From the NCBI RefSeq assembly GCF_000834055.1, contig NZ_JXSQ01000001.1, forward strand, positions 62,001 to 126,000: DNA of 64,000 nucleotides. Reading direction: 5' to 3'. The position numbers were made by a program, and so were the translations under genes. Shown here piece after piece: positions 1 to 8,156 of the stretch; the stretch's first letter is position 1; each line of letters starts with the position of its first letter. Below the pieces are notes generated by a model. It had not been told where the DNA came from and ran no database searches. It saw nothing but the letters and a program-made list of their open reading frames with translations. This DNA is from Leucobacter komagatae. GTDB taxonomy: Bacteria > Actinomycetota > Actinomycetes > Actinomycetales > Microbacteriaceae.

Positions 1-570
1 GTGCGAGCGGGCCTCGAGGCTGACCTTGAGTCGAGCGGCGTTGCGAGCCTCGTCGAACGCTTGCGCGCGCTCGCGCCCGACGTGGCGGACGCGGTTGACA
101 AGCGAAACCCGCGGCGCGTTGTGCGCGCGCTCGAGGTCGCGCTGCTCGGCGGAGACGCACGCGTCACGCTTCCGAGCGAGCCCGAGCACTGGTCCGCGGG
201 TGACGCGCACGACGCGACCCGCATTCTCGGTGTGGCGTGCGCGCGAGAGGTGCTCACCGAACGGCTCGATCGCCGAGTTGAGGGGATGTGGGCTGGGGGC
301 ATGCTTTCGGAGGTGCGCGGGCTCCTTCCGAAAGGCCTTGAGCAGGGCAAGACCGCTAGCCGGGCGATCGGCTACGCTCAGGCGCTCGCCCAGCTGCGTG
401 GCGAACTGAGTGAATCCGACGCGATTGCCGAGACGCAGGCCCTGACTCGGCGTTACGCACGTCGGCAGGTCAGTTGGTTCAAACGCTACCCGGCCGTGCA
501 CTGGATCGACCAGACGGCAGGGCGGGATACCGCCGCACTCGACGCACTCGTGGATGAAGCTCCGCGCTAG
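1..570 (+). CDS. miaA: tRNA dimethylallyltransferase, C-terminal part (cut by window edge)
   Basis: The reading frame is open from base 1, so only the last 189 codons of a protein usually about 300 residues long are present; the N-terminal P-loop lies outside the window. MiaA transfers a dimethylallyl group to N6 of A37 in tRNAs reading UNN codons. The visible part carries the family motif NPRRVVRALEV near residue 36 and the C-terminal segment RRQVSWFKR near residue 153, both typical of MiaA. The neighbour dapF, with hflX and lexA further on, fits the usual actinobacterial order, although a PadR/HAAS pair is inserted here. The GTG at base 1 is unlikely to be the true start. Confidence 0.93.
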   Translation: MRAGLEADLESSGVASLVERLRALAPDVADAVDKRNPRRVVRALEVALLGGDARVTLPSEPEHWSAGDAHDATRILGVACAREVLTERLDRRVEGMWAGGMLSEVRGLLPKGLEQGKTASRAIGYAQALAQLRGELSESDAIAETQALTRRYARRQVSWFKRYPAVHWIDQTAGRDTAALDALVDEAPR

Positions 571-759
571 CCGCGGCTGGATGCCGCCCGCCGACCGGGG
601 GACCGGGGTCGGTAATCTCGCAGCGCGACTCGGTCGGTGCGGAACACCGGCCGGGCAGCGCACAACGTAGGTAATCTGCGATAGGTATCGAGATTTCGCC
701 GGAAATCCTAAGAGTTATCGCAGTTTGCCTATATTGCGCTGCGGAGGGCCGGGGCGCTC

Positions 760-823
760 ACCGGGCAGGGGAGCCACAGCTACCGGGCAACGGCAACAGC
801 TACCGGGCAGGGGAGCCGCAGCT
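760..823. repeat. three short tandem repeats, 22/20/22 bp
   Basis: Three consecutive copies of an ACCGGGCA...CAGCT unit at 760-781, 782-801 and 802-823. The outer two differ at one base and the middle one is 2 bp shorter and more diverged. The array lies between miaA and the convergent HAAS-domain gene, and its last copy runs into that gene's stop codon. The rest of the 571-821 gap shows only two scattered GGTAATCT octamers and no gene. Confidence 0.7.
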
Positions 824-1922
824 ACCGCTTCGAGGAGCGGTACGATTCGAGAGCCCCGCTGCCTGCGGAGATCGCCCCGAAGAGCACCGCACCGATCGGC
901 CAGACTATCCAGGAGTGGCTCCAGGCGTTGCCGATGAAGCTCCAGGCAAGGTAGATCACGACGAGCATCGGCCAGTAGAACGAGGCAATGACACCGATGA
1001 TGCTGCTGTCATCGCTGTCGGAGGCCCCGTCATCGGCTGTGAGCGTGAGCTGCTCAGCGGCGCTCTTGGCCCAACTCGCTGGCATGATGCACAGGATCCC
1101 GGCGGCCACGATGAAGAGGAGGATCACCACGCCGAACACGGTCCACGCCGCATGGTGCGGTGACCCCGTCATGCCGAGCGCGAGCGCGATCAGCGGGGTG
1201 GGGGACAGGATGAAGAGCAGTACCGCAAACTGCAGGCCCCTGAGGCGGCCAGCTTCGTGTTGCTTGGCGAGGTCCGTTGCCCAGCGCGTTACACCGGGGT
1301 CCGCAGAGAAGCGGAGTGCGCTCACGCGAGCAAACTCAGAGACCGAGGCGCCTGTGCGCACGAGCATCACGACGCCGGTGGCGACGCATGCGAAAAGCAC
1401 GAGGATACCGATCAGGGTCGCCGTGCCCGCGGTGAGGCCGAGCTGTCCCTGCTGCGCGAGGGTGGGGAGCAGGATAACGGCCGAGGGCGAGACGACGAAC
1501 AGCGCAACGGCGAGGGCGCTGCGGTAGCGGGTCGTTTCACGTGCTGCGGCGTATCCGGTTGCCTCTGCCGTCGTGATCGGCGGGTACGCGTGTGCTGCGG
1601 CGGGCGCGGGTGCAGGTTGGGCCGTCACGTTCGCGGCAGCGGGGCTCGCGAGTGCTGGCTGCGTGAGCGCTGGATCGGGGTGTGGCGGCGCAATCTCAGG
1701 GTGGATCTCGCGGGAGATGCCGAGCACGGGCGCGAGCTCGTCCAGGTTGCCGAACTCGGTGATGACCTTGCCGACCGCCTCGTTCTCGGAGAGCCCGGCG
1801 GCTGTTGCCGCCGCGTACGCGTCCTCCATCATGGCCTGGAGCTCGGCTTTGGCCTCGAGCATCCTCGGGGTGACAGGGTATGCGCTAAACATGGTTTCGA
1901 GATAGGCGATGATGACGTTCAC
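822..1922 (-). CDS. HAAS-domain integral membrane protein
   Basis: Membrane protein of 366 residues. Residues 1-60 form a small alpha-helical HAAS/permease-prefix domain (segment FGNLDELAPVLG), followed by an Ala/Pro-rich linker and about six hydrophobic membrane segments. Proteins of this type are usually paired with a PadR regulator and are thought to act in envelope stress or transport control; no specific function is known to me. The start is taken as GTG at 1922: it overlaps the PadR stop as GTGA and follows a GAAGGAG ribosome site 7 nt upstream. A 17-codon longer form is possible but has no such site. Co-transcribed with and translationally coupled to the PadR gene. Confidence 0.75.
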   Translation of the reverse strand: MNVIIAYLETMFSAYPVTPRMLEAKAELQAMMEDAYAAATAAGLSENEAVGKVITEFGNLDELAPVLGISREIHPEIAPPHPDPALTQPALASPAAANVTAQPAPAPAAAHAYPPITTAEATGYAAARETTRYRSALAVALFVVSPSAVILLPTLAQQGQLGLTAGTATLIGILVLFACVATGVVMLVRTGASVSEFARVSALRFSADPGVTRWATDLAKQHEAGRLRGLQFAVLLFILSPTPLIALALGMTGSPHHAAWTVFGVVILLFIVAAGILCIMPASWAKSAAEQLTLTADDGASDSDDSSIIGVIASFYWPMLVVIYLAWSFIGNAWSHSWIVWPIGAVLFGAISAGSGALESYRSSKR

Positions 1923-2251
1923 GATGCGGCTCCTTCGACAAACCGGTCGACGACGGACTTTGTGACTTCCCATTCCGCGAGCTTTTGCTCGAGATGCTCG
2001 AGGCCCGCGGTGGTGATCTGGTAGTAGGTGCGTGGCTTGCCTGAGTCGGACGCGCCAGCAAATGACGTCACGAGGGTCGCTGCTTCCAGGCGCTTGACGG
2101 CTGAGTAGAGGGTTGTTTGCTTGATGGCGTAGGCATCGCCGGTCACGGCACTGATTTGCTGCGCGAGGTCGTAGGCGTACGAGGGCCGGTTGCGCAACAG
2201 GGAGAGCACCATGAGGTCGACGTAGCCGCGGATTGCGTCGGCACCGATCAT
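1919..2251 (-). CDS. PadR-family transcriptional regulator
   Basis: Winged-helix protein of 110 residues. The PadR signature is clear: GYVDLMVLSLL at the N-terminus, the recognition region KQTTLYSAVKRLEA, then the wing GKPRTYYQIT and a C-terminal dimerisation helix. PadR proteins are mostly ligand-responsive repressors of adjacent transport or membrane-protein genes. The ATG at 2251 is chosen because AAGGAGAGG lies just upstream; the frame stays open 31 codons further but crosses the promoter palindrome. The gene overlaps the downstream HAAS membrane gene, the usual PadR/HAAS module. A perfect 10-bp-arm palindrome 66 bases upstream is the likely autoregulatory operator. Confidence 0.88.
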   Translation of the reverse strand: MIGADAIRGYVDLMVLSLLRNRPSYAYDLAQQISAVTGDAYAIKQTTLYSAVKRLEAATLVTSFAGASDSGKPRTYYQITTAGLEHLEQKLAEWEVTKSVVDRFVEGAAS

Positions 2252-2316
2252 GTTGGCCTCTCCTTGGGTTGGGTGTTTGCGTGCTGTTCCAACGAGGCCG
2301 AACCTCGCTCCGCCAA

Positions 2317-2341
2317 ACGTACTACGCCTAACGTAGTACGT
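2317..2341. promoter_or_regulatory. perfect palindrome, probable PadR operator
   Basis: ACGTACTACG (2317-2326), a 5-nt spacer, then CGTAGTACGT (2332-2341): a perfect inverted repeat with 10-bp arms. It lies between the divergent PadR gene and dapF and resembles known PadR-type operators (TAC/GTA-rich dyads). It could affect both directions. Confidence 0.7.
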
Positions 2342-2415
2342 CAAGCGAAGGCGCCTGGACTATGCGATAGCCTAAACGGCAGGAAAGTTGCCAAGGCCCA
2401 TCGAAGGAGCTCCCC

Positions 2416-3297
2416 ATGACCACACTCTCGTTCACCAAGGGCCACGGAACAGGCAACGACTTCGTGCTGCTGACCGATCCGGAAGGGGCGATCGACCTCA
2501 CTCCCGAGCTCGTGCGTTTTCTCTGTGACCGCAGATTCGGAATCGGTGCCGACGGCGTGATCCGTGCTGTCCGGTCGCGCGCACTGCCCGAAGGGGAAAC
2601 GATCCTCGAGCAGGAGCCAGAGGCGGAGTGGTTCATGGACTACTGGAATGCCGACGGCACCGTCGCCGAGATGTGCGGCAACGGTATCCGGGTCTATACC
2701 CACTATCTCATCGCCGAGGGTCTGGTTGCGCCGAAGTCCAACGACACGCTGCCGCTCGGAACGCGCGCTGGCGTGCGAGACGTGCTCGTTGGCGCATCGG
2801 GCTACACCGTCGACCTTGGGCGCTGGCGCCTGGGGAAGGAACGGCTCGTCGCCGCGAGTGGTCTCGATGTCGCCCGCCCCGGCCTCGGTATCGAGGTAGG
2901 AAATCCGCACGTCGTTGCGGTACTCGCGGACGAGGCGGAGCTCGACGGGCTCAACCTTGAGGTACAGCCGAGCTTCGAGCCCACCCCGGCGGCCGGCGCG
3001 AACGCCGAGTTCGTGGTGCCTGCTGAGCCGCTGCTGCACAACGGAATCGCGCACATCCGCATGCGGGTATTCGAACGCGGCGTGGGCGAGACCCTCTCGT
3101 GTGGCACCGGAGCTGCGGCCTCGGCGTTGGCGTTCCGGCACTGGGGCGGCGAGCAGATGCCGAACAGTTGGAGCGTTGAGGTTCCTGGCGGTCGGCTCGC
3201 CGTGCGCATGTTCGCCACGGAAGAGGGCGAACACGTGTCGCTGTCGGGCCCAGCCGAGCTCGTCTACAGCGGCGAGATCGAGGTACCTGCCTTCTAG
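2416..3297 (+). CDS. dapF: diaminopimelate epimerase
   Basis: Cytosolic enzyme interconverting LL- and meso-diaminopimelate for lysine and peptidoglycan synthesis. The 293-residue length is typical. Both catalytic cysteines are visible: Cys87 in MCGNGIR and Cys229 in LSCGTGA, with substrate-binding segments GTGNDF near residue 11 and GNPHVV near 162. The ATG at 2416 follows GAAGGAG. The convergent methyltransferase gene begins only 9 bp after the stop. Located next to miaA and hflX as in many Actinomycetota. Confidence 0.97.
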   Translation: MTTLSFTKGHGTGNDFVLLTDPEGAIDLTPELVRFLCDRRFGIGADGVIRAVRSRALPEGETILEQEPEAEWFMDYWNADGTVAEMCGNGIRVYTHYLIAEGLVAPKSNDTLPLGTRAGVRDVLVGASGYTVDLGRWRLGKERLVAASGLDVARPGLGIEVGNPHVVAVLADEAELDGLNLEVQPSFEPTPAAGANAEFVVPAEPLLHNGIAHIRMRVFERGVGETLSCGTGAAASALAFRHWGGEQMPNSWSVEVPGGRLAVRMFATEEGEHVSLSGPAELVYSGEIEVPAF

Positions 3298-3306
3298 CTC
3301 GCCGGG

Positions 3307-3954
3307 TCAGCTCGCACGTGCGGCACGGATGACGTGAAACCCCTTCTTGCGCACGGCGCGGTCGACGGCGAGCTCCGCAAACGTTTCGTCGATCCACCGC
3401 TGCAGTGAATCGGCGCCGAGGTGCTTCGCGACCACCAGGTATGCCGCGCCACCGGGAGCAAGCCGGGGGAGCCAGCTCGTCAGGATGCCGTGGAGCGCCT
3501 CCTTGCCGACTCGAATCGGAGGGTTCGAGCGGATCTCTGCGAATAGCAGGCCAGCCGGCACCTCCTCGGGGGCGGCCACGTGTACGTTCGTGAGGCCGAG
3601 CCGTTCGGCGTTAGTGGCCGTGAGATGCCGCGAGCGCTCGTTCACGTCGATTGCCCAGACCTCGCGATCCGGGTATGCGAGTGCCGCGTCGAGCGCGATC
3701 GGGCCCCATCCGGAACCGATGTCAAGAATTGCCCCAGTCCCAGCGGCAGCGGCGTCCGCGTCAGGTGCCGTTGCAGGCAGTTCGGAGAGCGCGGGGAGGG
3801 CGTCGAGCAGGGTCGCCGTTCCCTGGTCGAGATGCTCCGGGCTGAATACTCCGCCAGCGGTGTGGACGCTCCGGATGGCGCCCTGGAGCTCGACCTCGAT
3901 CTCGCGCGGAGTGAAGTCGCCAGCTGGGGACTCGGAAAAGTAGTGCTGATTCAC
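3307..3954 (-). CDS. class I SAM-dependent methyltransferase, RsmC-like
   Basis: 215-residue protein with an RsmC/RlmG-type MTS fold. HTAGGVFSPEHLD precedes the SAM site LDIGSGWGPIAL, the acidic motif is EVWAIDVNERS and the catalytic-type motif is RSNPPIRVG (NPP[I/F/Y]), which in this family methylates the exocyclic amine of guanine in rRNA. The GTG at 3954 gives the usual N-terminus xNQHYFSESP; the frame stays open 27 codons upstream into the hflX promoter region. There is no clear ribosome site, but GATACT lies 7 nt before the GTG, so the transcript may be leaderless. The exact rRNA or other target cannot be told from sequence. Confidence 0.85.
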   Translation of the reverse strand: MNQHYFSESPAGDFTPREIEVELQGAIRSVHTAGGVFSPEHLDQGTATLLDALPALSELPATAPDADAAAAGTGAILDIGSGWGPIALDAALAYPDREVWAIDVNERSRHLTATNAERLGLTNVHVAAPEEVPAGLLFAEIRSNPPIRVGKEALHGILTSWLPRLAPGGAAYLVVAKHLGADSLQRWIDETFAELAVDRAVRKKGFHVIRAARAS

Positions 3955-4046
3955 GAGGTCAAGTATCCCAGGGACTTGGCCGGCGGGCGTGCTCGAAGCG
4001 AACATCCGTGCCGTAAGCGGCCACTCACCGTACACTTAGGAAGCAC

Positions 4047-5657
4047 ATGAGCGATTTCACCGAAGACCAGACTGACGAGAACGTGACCGGCGACGCCGCC
4101 GTGACTGACGCGAGCGAGCCAGAACACGCCGCGGACCCGGCGGATGAGATGACCGACCCGCTTGAGCGGGTGCTGCGCCGTGCCGCTGGCGCTGGCGCCT
4201 CCGTAATCCGTGACCTCTCCGAGGCGCAAGCGCTCGGCAGTTCAGCCGACGACGGCCTTGGTGACGCGGACCACGGGATCCAGATGGATCGCGAGGATCG
4301 GGCGTCCCTCACCCGTGTCGCGGGGCTTTCGACCGAGCTTGAAGACGTCACCGACGTTGAGTACCGCCAGCTGCGGCTCGAGAACGTCGTACTCATCGGG
4401 GTGTATTCCTCGTCGCGTTCGCAGTCAGCACAGGACGCGCTTGAGGAGGCAGAGAACTCGTTGCGCGAGCTCGCCGCCCTCGCTGAGACCGCTGGCGCGA
4501 CAGTGCTCGACGGCGTACTGCAGCGACGCGCGAACCCAGACCCTGCCACCTACCTCGGCAAGGGCAAGGCGAAGGAGCTCGCTGAGCTGGTCGCGGCACT
4601 CGGTGCAGACACCGTGATCGCTGACGACGAGCTTGGACCGAGCCAGCGGCGTGTGCTTGAGGACGTGGTGAACGCGAAAGTCATCGACCGCACGACGGTG
4701 ATCCTCGATATCTTCAGCCAGCACGCGAAGAGCCGCGAGGGCAAAGCGCAGGTGGAACTCGCGCAGCTCCAGTACCTGCTTCCTCGCCTGCGAGGCTGGG
4801 GCGACTCGATGTCGCGTCAGGCAGGCGGCCAGGTCGGCGCGGCCGGCGCCGGAATGGGCTCCCGTGGCCCGGGTGAGACCAAGATTGAACTCGATCGGCG
4901 TCGCATCAACACCCGAATGGCGAGACTTCGCAAGCAGATCGCAGAGTTCGCTCCCGCCCGCGAGGCGAAGCGTGCGAACCGCAAGCGCGGCGAGGTGCCG
5001 TCGGTTGCGATCGCCGGGTACACGAACGCTGGCAAGTCGAGCCTGCTGAACCGGCTCACCGGCACGCAGGAACTCGTGCAGAACCAGCTCTTCGCGACAC
5101 TCGACACGGCTGTGCGGCACGCGGAGACCACCGATGGGCGCACCTTCACCTACGTCGACACTGTCGGTTTCGTGCGCAACCTGCCTCACCAACTCGTTGA
5201 AGCGTTCCGGTCGACCTTCGAGGAGGTTGGCGAGGCGGACGTGATCCTCCACGTTGTTGACGGCTCACACCCCGACCCCGAGGCGCAGCTGAACACCGTC
5301 CGCGGAGTCATCGCTGAGGTTGACGCGCAGGCGATCCCCGAAGTGGTGGTCTTCAACAAGGCGGACCTCATCGACGACTCCCGGCGCATGCTGCTCCACG
5401 GACTCGCTCCTGACGGAGTCTTCGTGTCCGCTCGCTCGGGTGAGGGAATCGACGAGCTCAAGGCGCGCATCGACGCCGCGCTCCCGACCCCCGACCGCGA
5501 GGTCACCGTCGTGGTTCCCTATGATCGGGGAGACCTTGTCGCGGAGCTTCACGAGCGCAACCGCATCCTCGAGTTGGACTACGACGAGGCCGGTACACGC
5601 GTGCGTGCCCTCGTCACTCCCGAGATGTTTTCTAAGCTCGACGACTTCCTCGTATAG
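4047..5657 (+). CDS. hflX: GTPase HflX
   Basis: Ribosome-associated GTPase that splits stalled or stressed 70S particles. Of 536 residues, the first ~100 are an acidic extension common in actinobacterial HflX. The nucleotide-binding N-domain follows (GVLQRRANPDPATYLGKGK near 156-173), then the hallmark GSRGPGETKIELDRR (271-285), P-loop GYTNAGKSS (324-332), G3 DTVG (371-374) and G4 NKAD (437-440). The ATG at 4047 is preceded by AGGAAG and by TACACT at 4031-4036, a reasonable -10. Housekeeping neighbour of dapF. Confidence 0.96.
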   Translation: MSDFTEDQTDENVTGDAAVTDASEPEHAADPADEMTDPLERVLRRAAGAGASVIRDLSEAQALGSSADDGLGDADHGIQMDREDRASLTRVAGLSTELEDVTDVEYRQLRLENVVLIGVYSSSRSQSAQDALEEAENSLRELAALAETAGATVLDGVLQRRANPDPATYLGKGKAKELAELVAALGADTVIADDELGPSQRRVLEDVVNAKVIDRTTVILDIFSQHAKSREGKAQVELAQLQYLLPRLRGWGDSMSRQAGGQVGAAGAGMGSRGPGETKIELDRRRINTRMARLRKQIAEFAPAREAKRANRKRGEVPSVAIAGYTNAGKSSLLNRLTGTQELVQNQLFATLDTAVRHAETTDGRTFTYVDTVGFVRNLPHQLVEAFRSTFEEVGEADVILHVVDGSHPDPEAQLNTVRGVIAEVDAQAIPEVVVFNKADLIDDSRRMLLHGLAPDGVFVSARSGEGIDELKARIDAALPTPDREVTVVVPYDRGDLVAELHERNRILELDYDEAGTRVRALVTPEMFSKLDDFLV

Positions 5658-5663
5658 CCTCGG

Positions 5664-5677
5664 TGGGCTGCGGCCCA
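5664..5677 (+). terminator. short hairpin after hflX
   Basis: TGGGC-TGCG-GCCCA, 7 bp after the hflX stop. Five perfect pairs, no T-tract, so at best a weak or Rho-assisted terminator. Confidence 0.35.
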
Positions 5678-5762
5678 GCGCGGTCGTAACACTTCGTCTC
5701 ACGCTGTAACAGTGCGCAATTCAGGCCTGTTTGCCCGAGTGTGCGCGGTACTTTTGCAGCAT

Positions 5763-5813
5763 ACGGGCGCAGTGAACCGCCCGTCTTTCGCACCGCATTG
5801 CCCAGACGGAGGA
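5763..5813 (+). promoter_or_regulatory. metE leader with two mutually exclusive hairpins
   Basis: Hairpin 1 is ACGGGCG (5763-5769), loop CAGTGAAC, CGCCCGT (5778-5784). Hairpin 2 would pair CCGTCT (5781-5786) with AGACGG (5804-5809), the latter overlapping the metE Shine-Dalgarno sequence GGAGGA (5808-5813). The two share bases 5781-5784 and cannot form together, which is the geometry of a translational attenuator. I do not recognise a SAM or cobalamin riboswitch core here. Confidence 0.4.
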
Positions 5814-5819
5814 CCCACC

Positions 5820-8156
5820 ATGACCGCTGCACCGCTCCCACACGCCACGATCCTTGGCTACCCCCGGATCGGCCGACGCCGCGAGCTCAAGCGCGCGGTC
5901 GAGTCCTTCTGGGCCGGACGCATCACCGAGGCGCAGCTCATCGAAACGGCGAGCGAGCTGCGCGCTGCGACTCGCGCCCGCCTCGTTGAGCTCGGGCTGC
6001 CGGCTGCCGGCGGAGCCGTTCCCGAGAGCTTCAGTTTTTACGATCAGGTGCTCGACGCGACGCTCGCGCTCAGCGCGATCCCCGAACGCTTTGCGGGCGC
6101 AACGGGGTCAGACCTTGGTACGTACTTCACGCTGGCCCGCGGCGACGAACAGCACCAGCCGCTTGAGATGACGAAGTGGTTCGACACGAACTACCACTAC
6201 AGCGTTCCCGAGATTGACGAGCGCACCCCGTTTGCCGCGAACCCGGCGCAGCTGCTCACCCAGCTCGCTGAGGCAGCCGAGGCGGGCATCGAGTCGCGTC
6301 CCGTGCTGGTTGGGCCCGTCACCTACCTGCTCCTTGCGAAGGCCGCTGATGGTGCCGCTGATGGGTTCGACCCGGTAGACCGCCTCGACGAGGTCACGGC
6401 GGTCTACGCCGAGATCCTTTCGGCGCTCGCCGCTGCTGGCGCCACCTGGGTGCAGCTCGATGAGCCAGCGCTCGTCTCAGATTCGCTTCGCACCAGCCGC
6501 GAAGACACGCTCGCACTCGTCGAGCGCGCGTACGCCGTCCTTGGCGCTGCGAGCACGGCAGGCGAGGCGCCTGCCCGCCCGCAGATCCTCATCACCGCGC
6601 CCTACGGCGATTCGTCGCGAGCGCTCGCACGACTCGGCGCGCTGCCGGTCGAAGCCGTGCAAGCTGATCTCGTGCGTGGCACCCTCCCCGCAGCTGCGCT
6701 CGCAGACGGCTCGCTTGCTCGCGCATTCGCTGGTACGCAGCTTGTTGCCGGCGTCGTTGATGGTCGAAACATTTGGCGCACCGACCTTCGTGCGGCATTC
6801 GCGACGTTGACGACGCTCGCGGAGGCCGGCGTCGAGACCGTCGTTGGCACCTCCAACAGCCTGCAGCACGTGCCCCACGACGTCGCTGACGAGCAGAAGC
6901 TCGATGCGCGACTGAAGTCGTGGCTTGCGTTTGCCGATCAGAAGGTGGCGCAGGTGGCCGTCCTCGCTCGCGGGCTAGCTGAGGGCGCAGCATCGATCGA
7001 GGAAGACCTCGCCGAGGTGGATCGCGTTCTCGCAGACCGCGCCGCTGCCCCTGGTGTTCGTATCGACGATATCCGCTCGCAGGTCGCGGCGGCGGGCGAC
7101 GCCGACCGCAATCGTGCCTCGGAAGAGGATCGTCGTGAGGCGCAGCGCGGCCTCGGTATTCCGCAGCTTGCGACAACGACGATCGGCTCATTCCCCCAGA
7201 CCGGTGAGATCCGGAAGGCCCGCTCCGCTTTTGTGAAGGGCGAGATCGACGAGCAGGCGTACGAGGGATTCCTTGAGGCCGAGATCGAGCGTGTCATCCG
7301 GCTGCAGGAGGAGATCGGTCTCGATGTCCTCGTGCACGGCGAGGCCGAGCGGAATGACATGGTGCAGTACTTCGCCGAGCTGCTTGATGGGTTCGCCGTC
7401 ACTGAGCACGGCTGGGTGCAGTCCTACGGCAGCCGTGCGACGCGGCCGTCGATTCTCTGGGGCGACGTATCTCGTCCGGCCCCGATGACTGTCCGCTGGT
7501 CTGCGTTCGCCCAGTCGCTCACCGAGCGCCCAGTGAAGGGCATGCTCACCGGCCCGGTGACGATCCTCGCGTGGTCCTTCGTGCGCGACGACCAGCCGCT
7601 CGGCGATACCGCCTCCCAGGTCGCGCTCGCTCTTCGTGGTGAGATCGCCGACCTTGTCGATGCGGGGATCACGATCGTGCAGGTCGACGAGCCCGCACTG
7701 CGCGAACTCCTGCCGCTCGACCGCGAGCGCCAGGCTGCGTACCTCGACTGGTCGGTGGGCTCCTTCCGGCTCGCGACGGGTGGGGCGGCACCGGAGGTGC
7801 AGATCCACACGCACCTGTGTTACTCGGAGTTTGGCGAGATCATCGACGCGGTCGACGGCCTCGACGCCGACGTGACAAGCATCGAGGCTGCGCGCAGCCG
7901 CATGGATGTAGTGGAGCCGCTTGGTAACCACGGCTACTCGCGCGGCATCGGCCCAGGCGTCTACGACATTCACTCGCCGCGAGTGCCTGGCGTTGACGAG
8001 CAGACCGAACTCATCCGCATCGCTGCTGCCAGGATCCCCGGTGAGCAGCTCTGGGTGAACCCCGACTGCGGCCTGAAGACGCGCGGTTACGACGAGACCG
8101 TCGCGAGCCTCACGAACCTCGTGCTGGCCGCGAAGGCCGTCCGCGCGGGCGCGTAG
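5820..8156 (+). CDS. metE: cobalamin-independent methionine synthase
   Basis: 5-methyltetrahydropteroyltriglutamate-homocysteine methyltransferase, the last step of methionine synthesis without B12. The 778 residues form two related barrels. The start segment ILGYPRIGRRRELKRA is typical; the C-terminal barrel begins TTTIGSFPQT and carries the zinc ligands His and Cys in IHTHLCYSEF and Cys in NPDCGLKTR. The ATG at 5820 follows GGAGGA; an in-frame codon 36 residues earlier would lie inside the leader. It is the first gene of an overlapping set with the core-MetE paralogue and metF, so methyl donor synthesis and use are co-expressed. The 162-nt leader contains a candidate attenuator. Confidence 0.97.
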   Translation: MTAAPLPHATILGYPRIGRRRELKRAVESFWAGRITEAQLIETASELRAATRARLVELGLPAAGGAVPESFSFYDQVLDATLALSAIPERFAGATGSDLGTYFTLARGDEQHQPLEMTKWFDTNYHYSVPEIDERTPFAANPAQLLTQLAEAAEAGIESRPVLVGPVTYLLLAKAADGAADGFDPVDRLDEVTAVYAEILSALAAAGATWVQLDEPALVSDSLRTSREDTLALVERAYAVLGAASTAGEAPARPQILITAPYGDSSRALARLGALPVEAVQADLVRGTLPAAALADGSLARAFAGTQLVAGVVDGRNIWRTDLRAAFATLTTLAEAGVETVVGTSNSLQHVPHDVADEQKLDARLKSWLAFADQKVAQVAVLARGLAEGAASIEEDLAEVDRVLADRAAAPGVRIDDIRSQVAAAGDADRNRASEEDRREAQRGLGIPQLATTTIGSFPQTGEIRKARSAFVKGEIDEQAYEGFLEAEIERVIRLQEEIGLDVLVHGEAERNDMVQYFAELLDGFAVTEHGWVQSYGSRATRPSILWGDVSRPAPMTVRWSAFAQSLTERPVKGMLTGPVTILAWSFVRDDQPLGDTASQVALALRGEIADLVDAGITIVQVDEPALRELLPLDRERQAAYLDWSVGSFRLATGGAAPEVQIHTHLCYSEFGEIIDAVDGLDADVTSIEAARSRMDVVEPLGNHGYSRGIGPGVYDIHSPRVPGVDEQTELIRIAAARIPGEQLWVNPDCGLKTRGYDETVASLTNLVLAAKAVRAGA

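Noticed and set aside
5658-5819. SAM or cobalamin riboswitch upstream of metE
   Set aside because: No B12-box or SAM-family core could be made out; only the two competing hairpins are supported.
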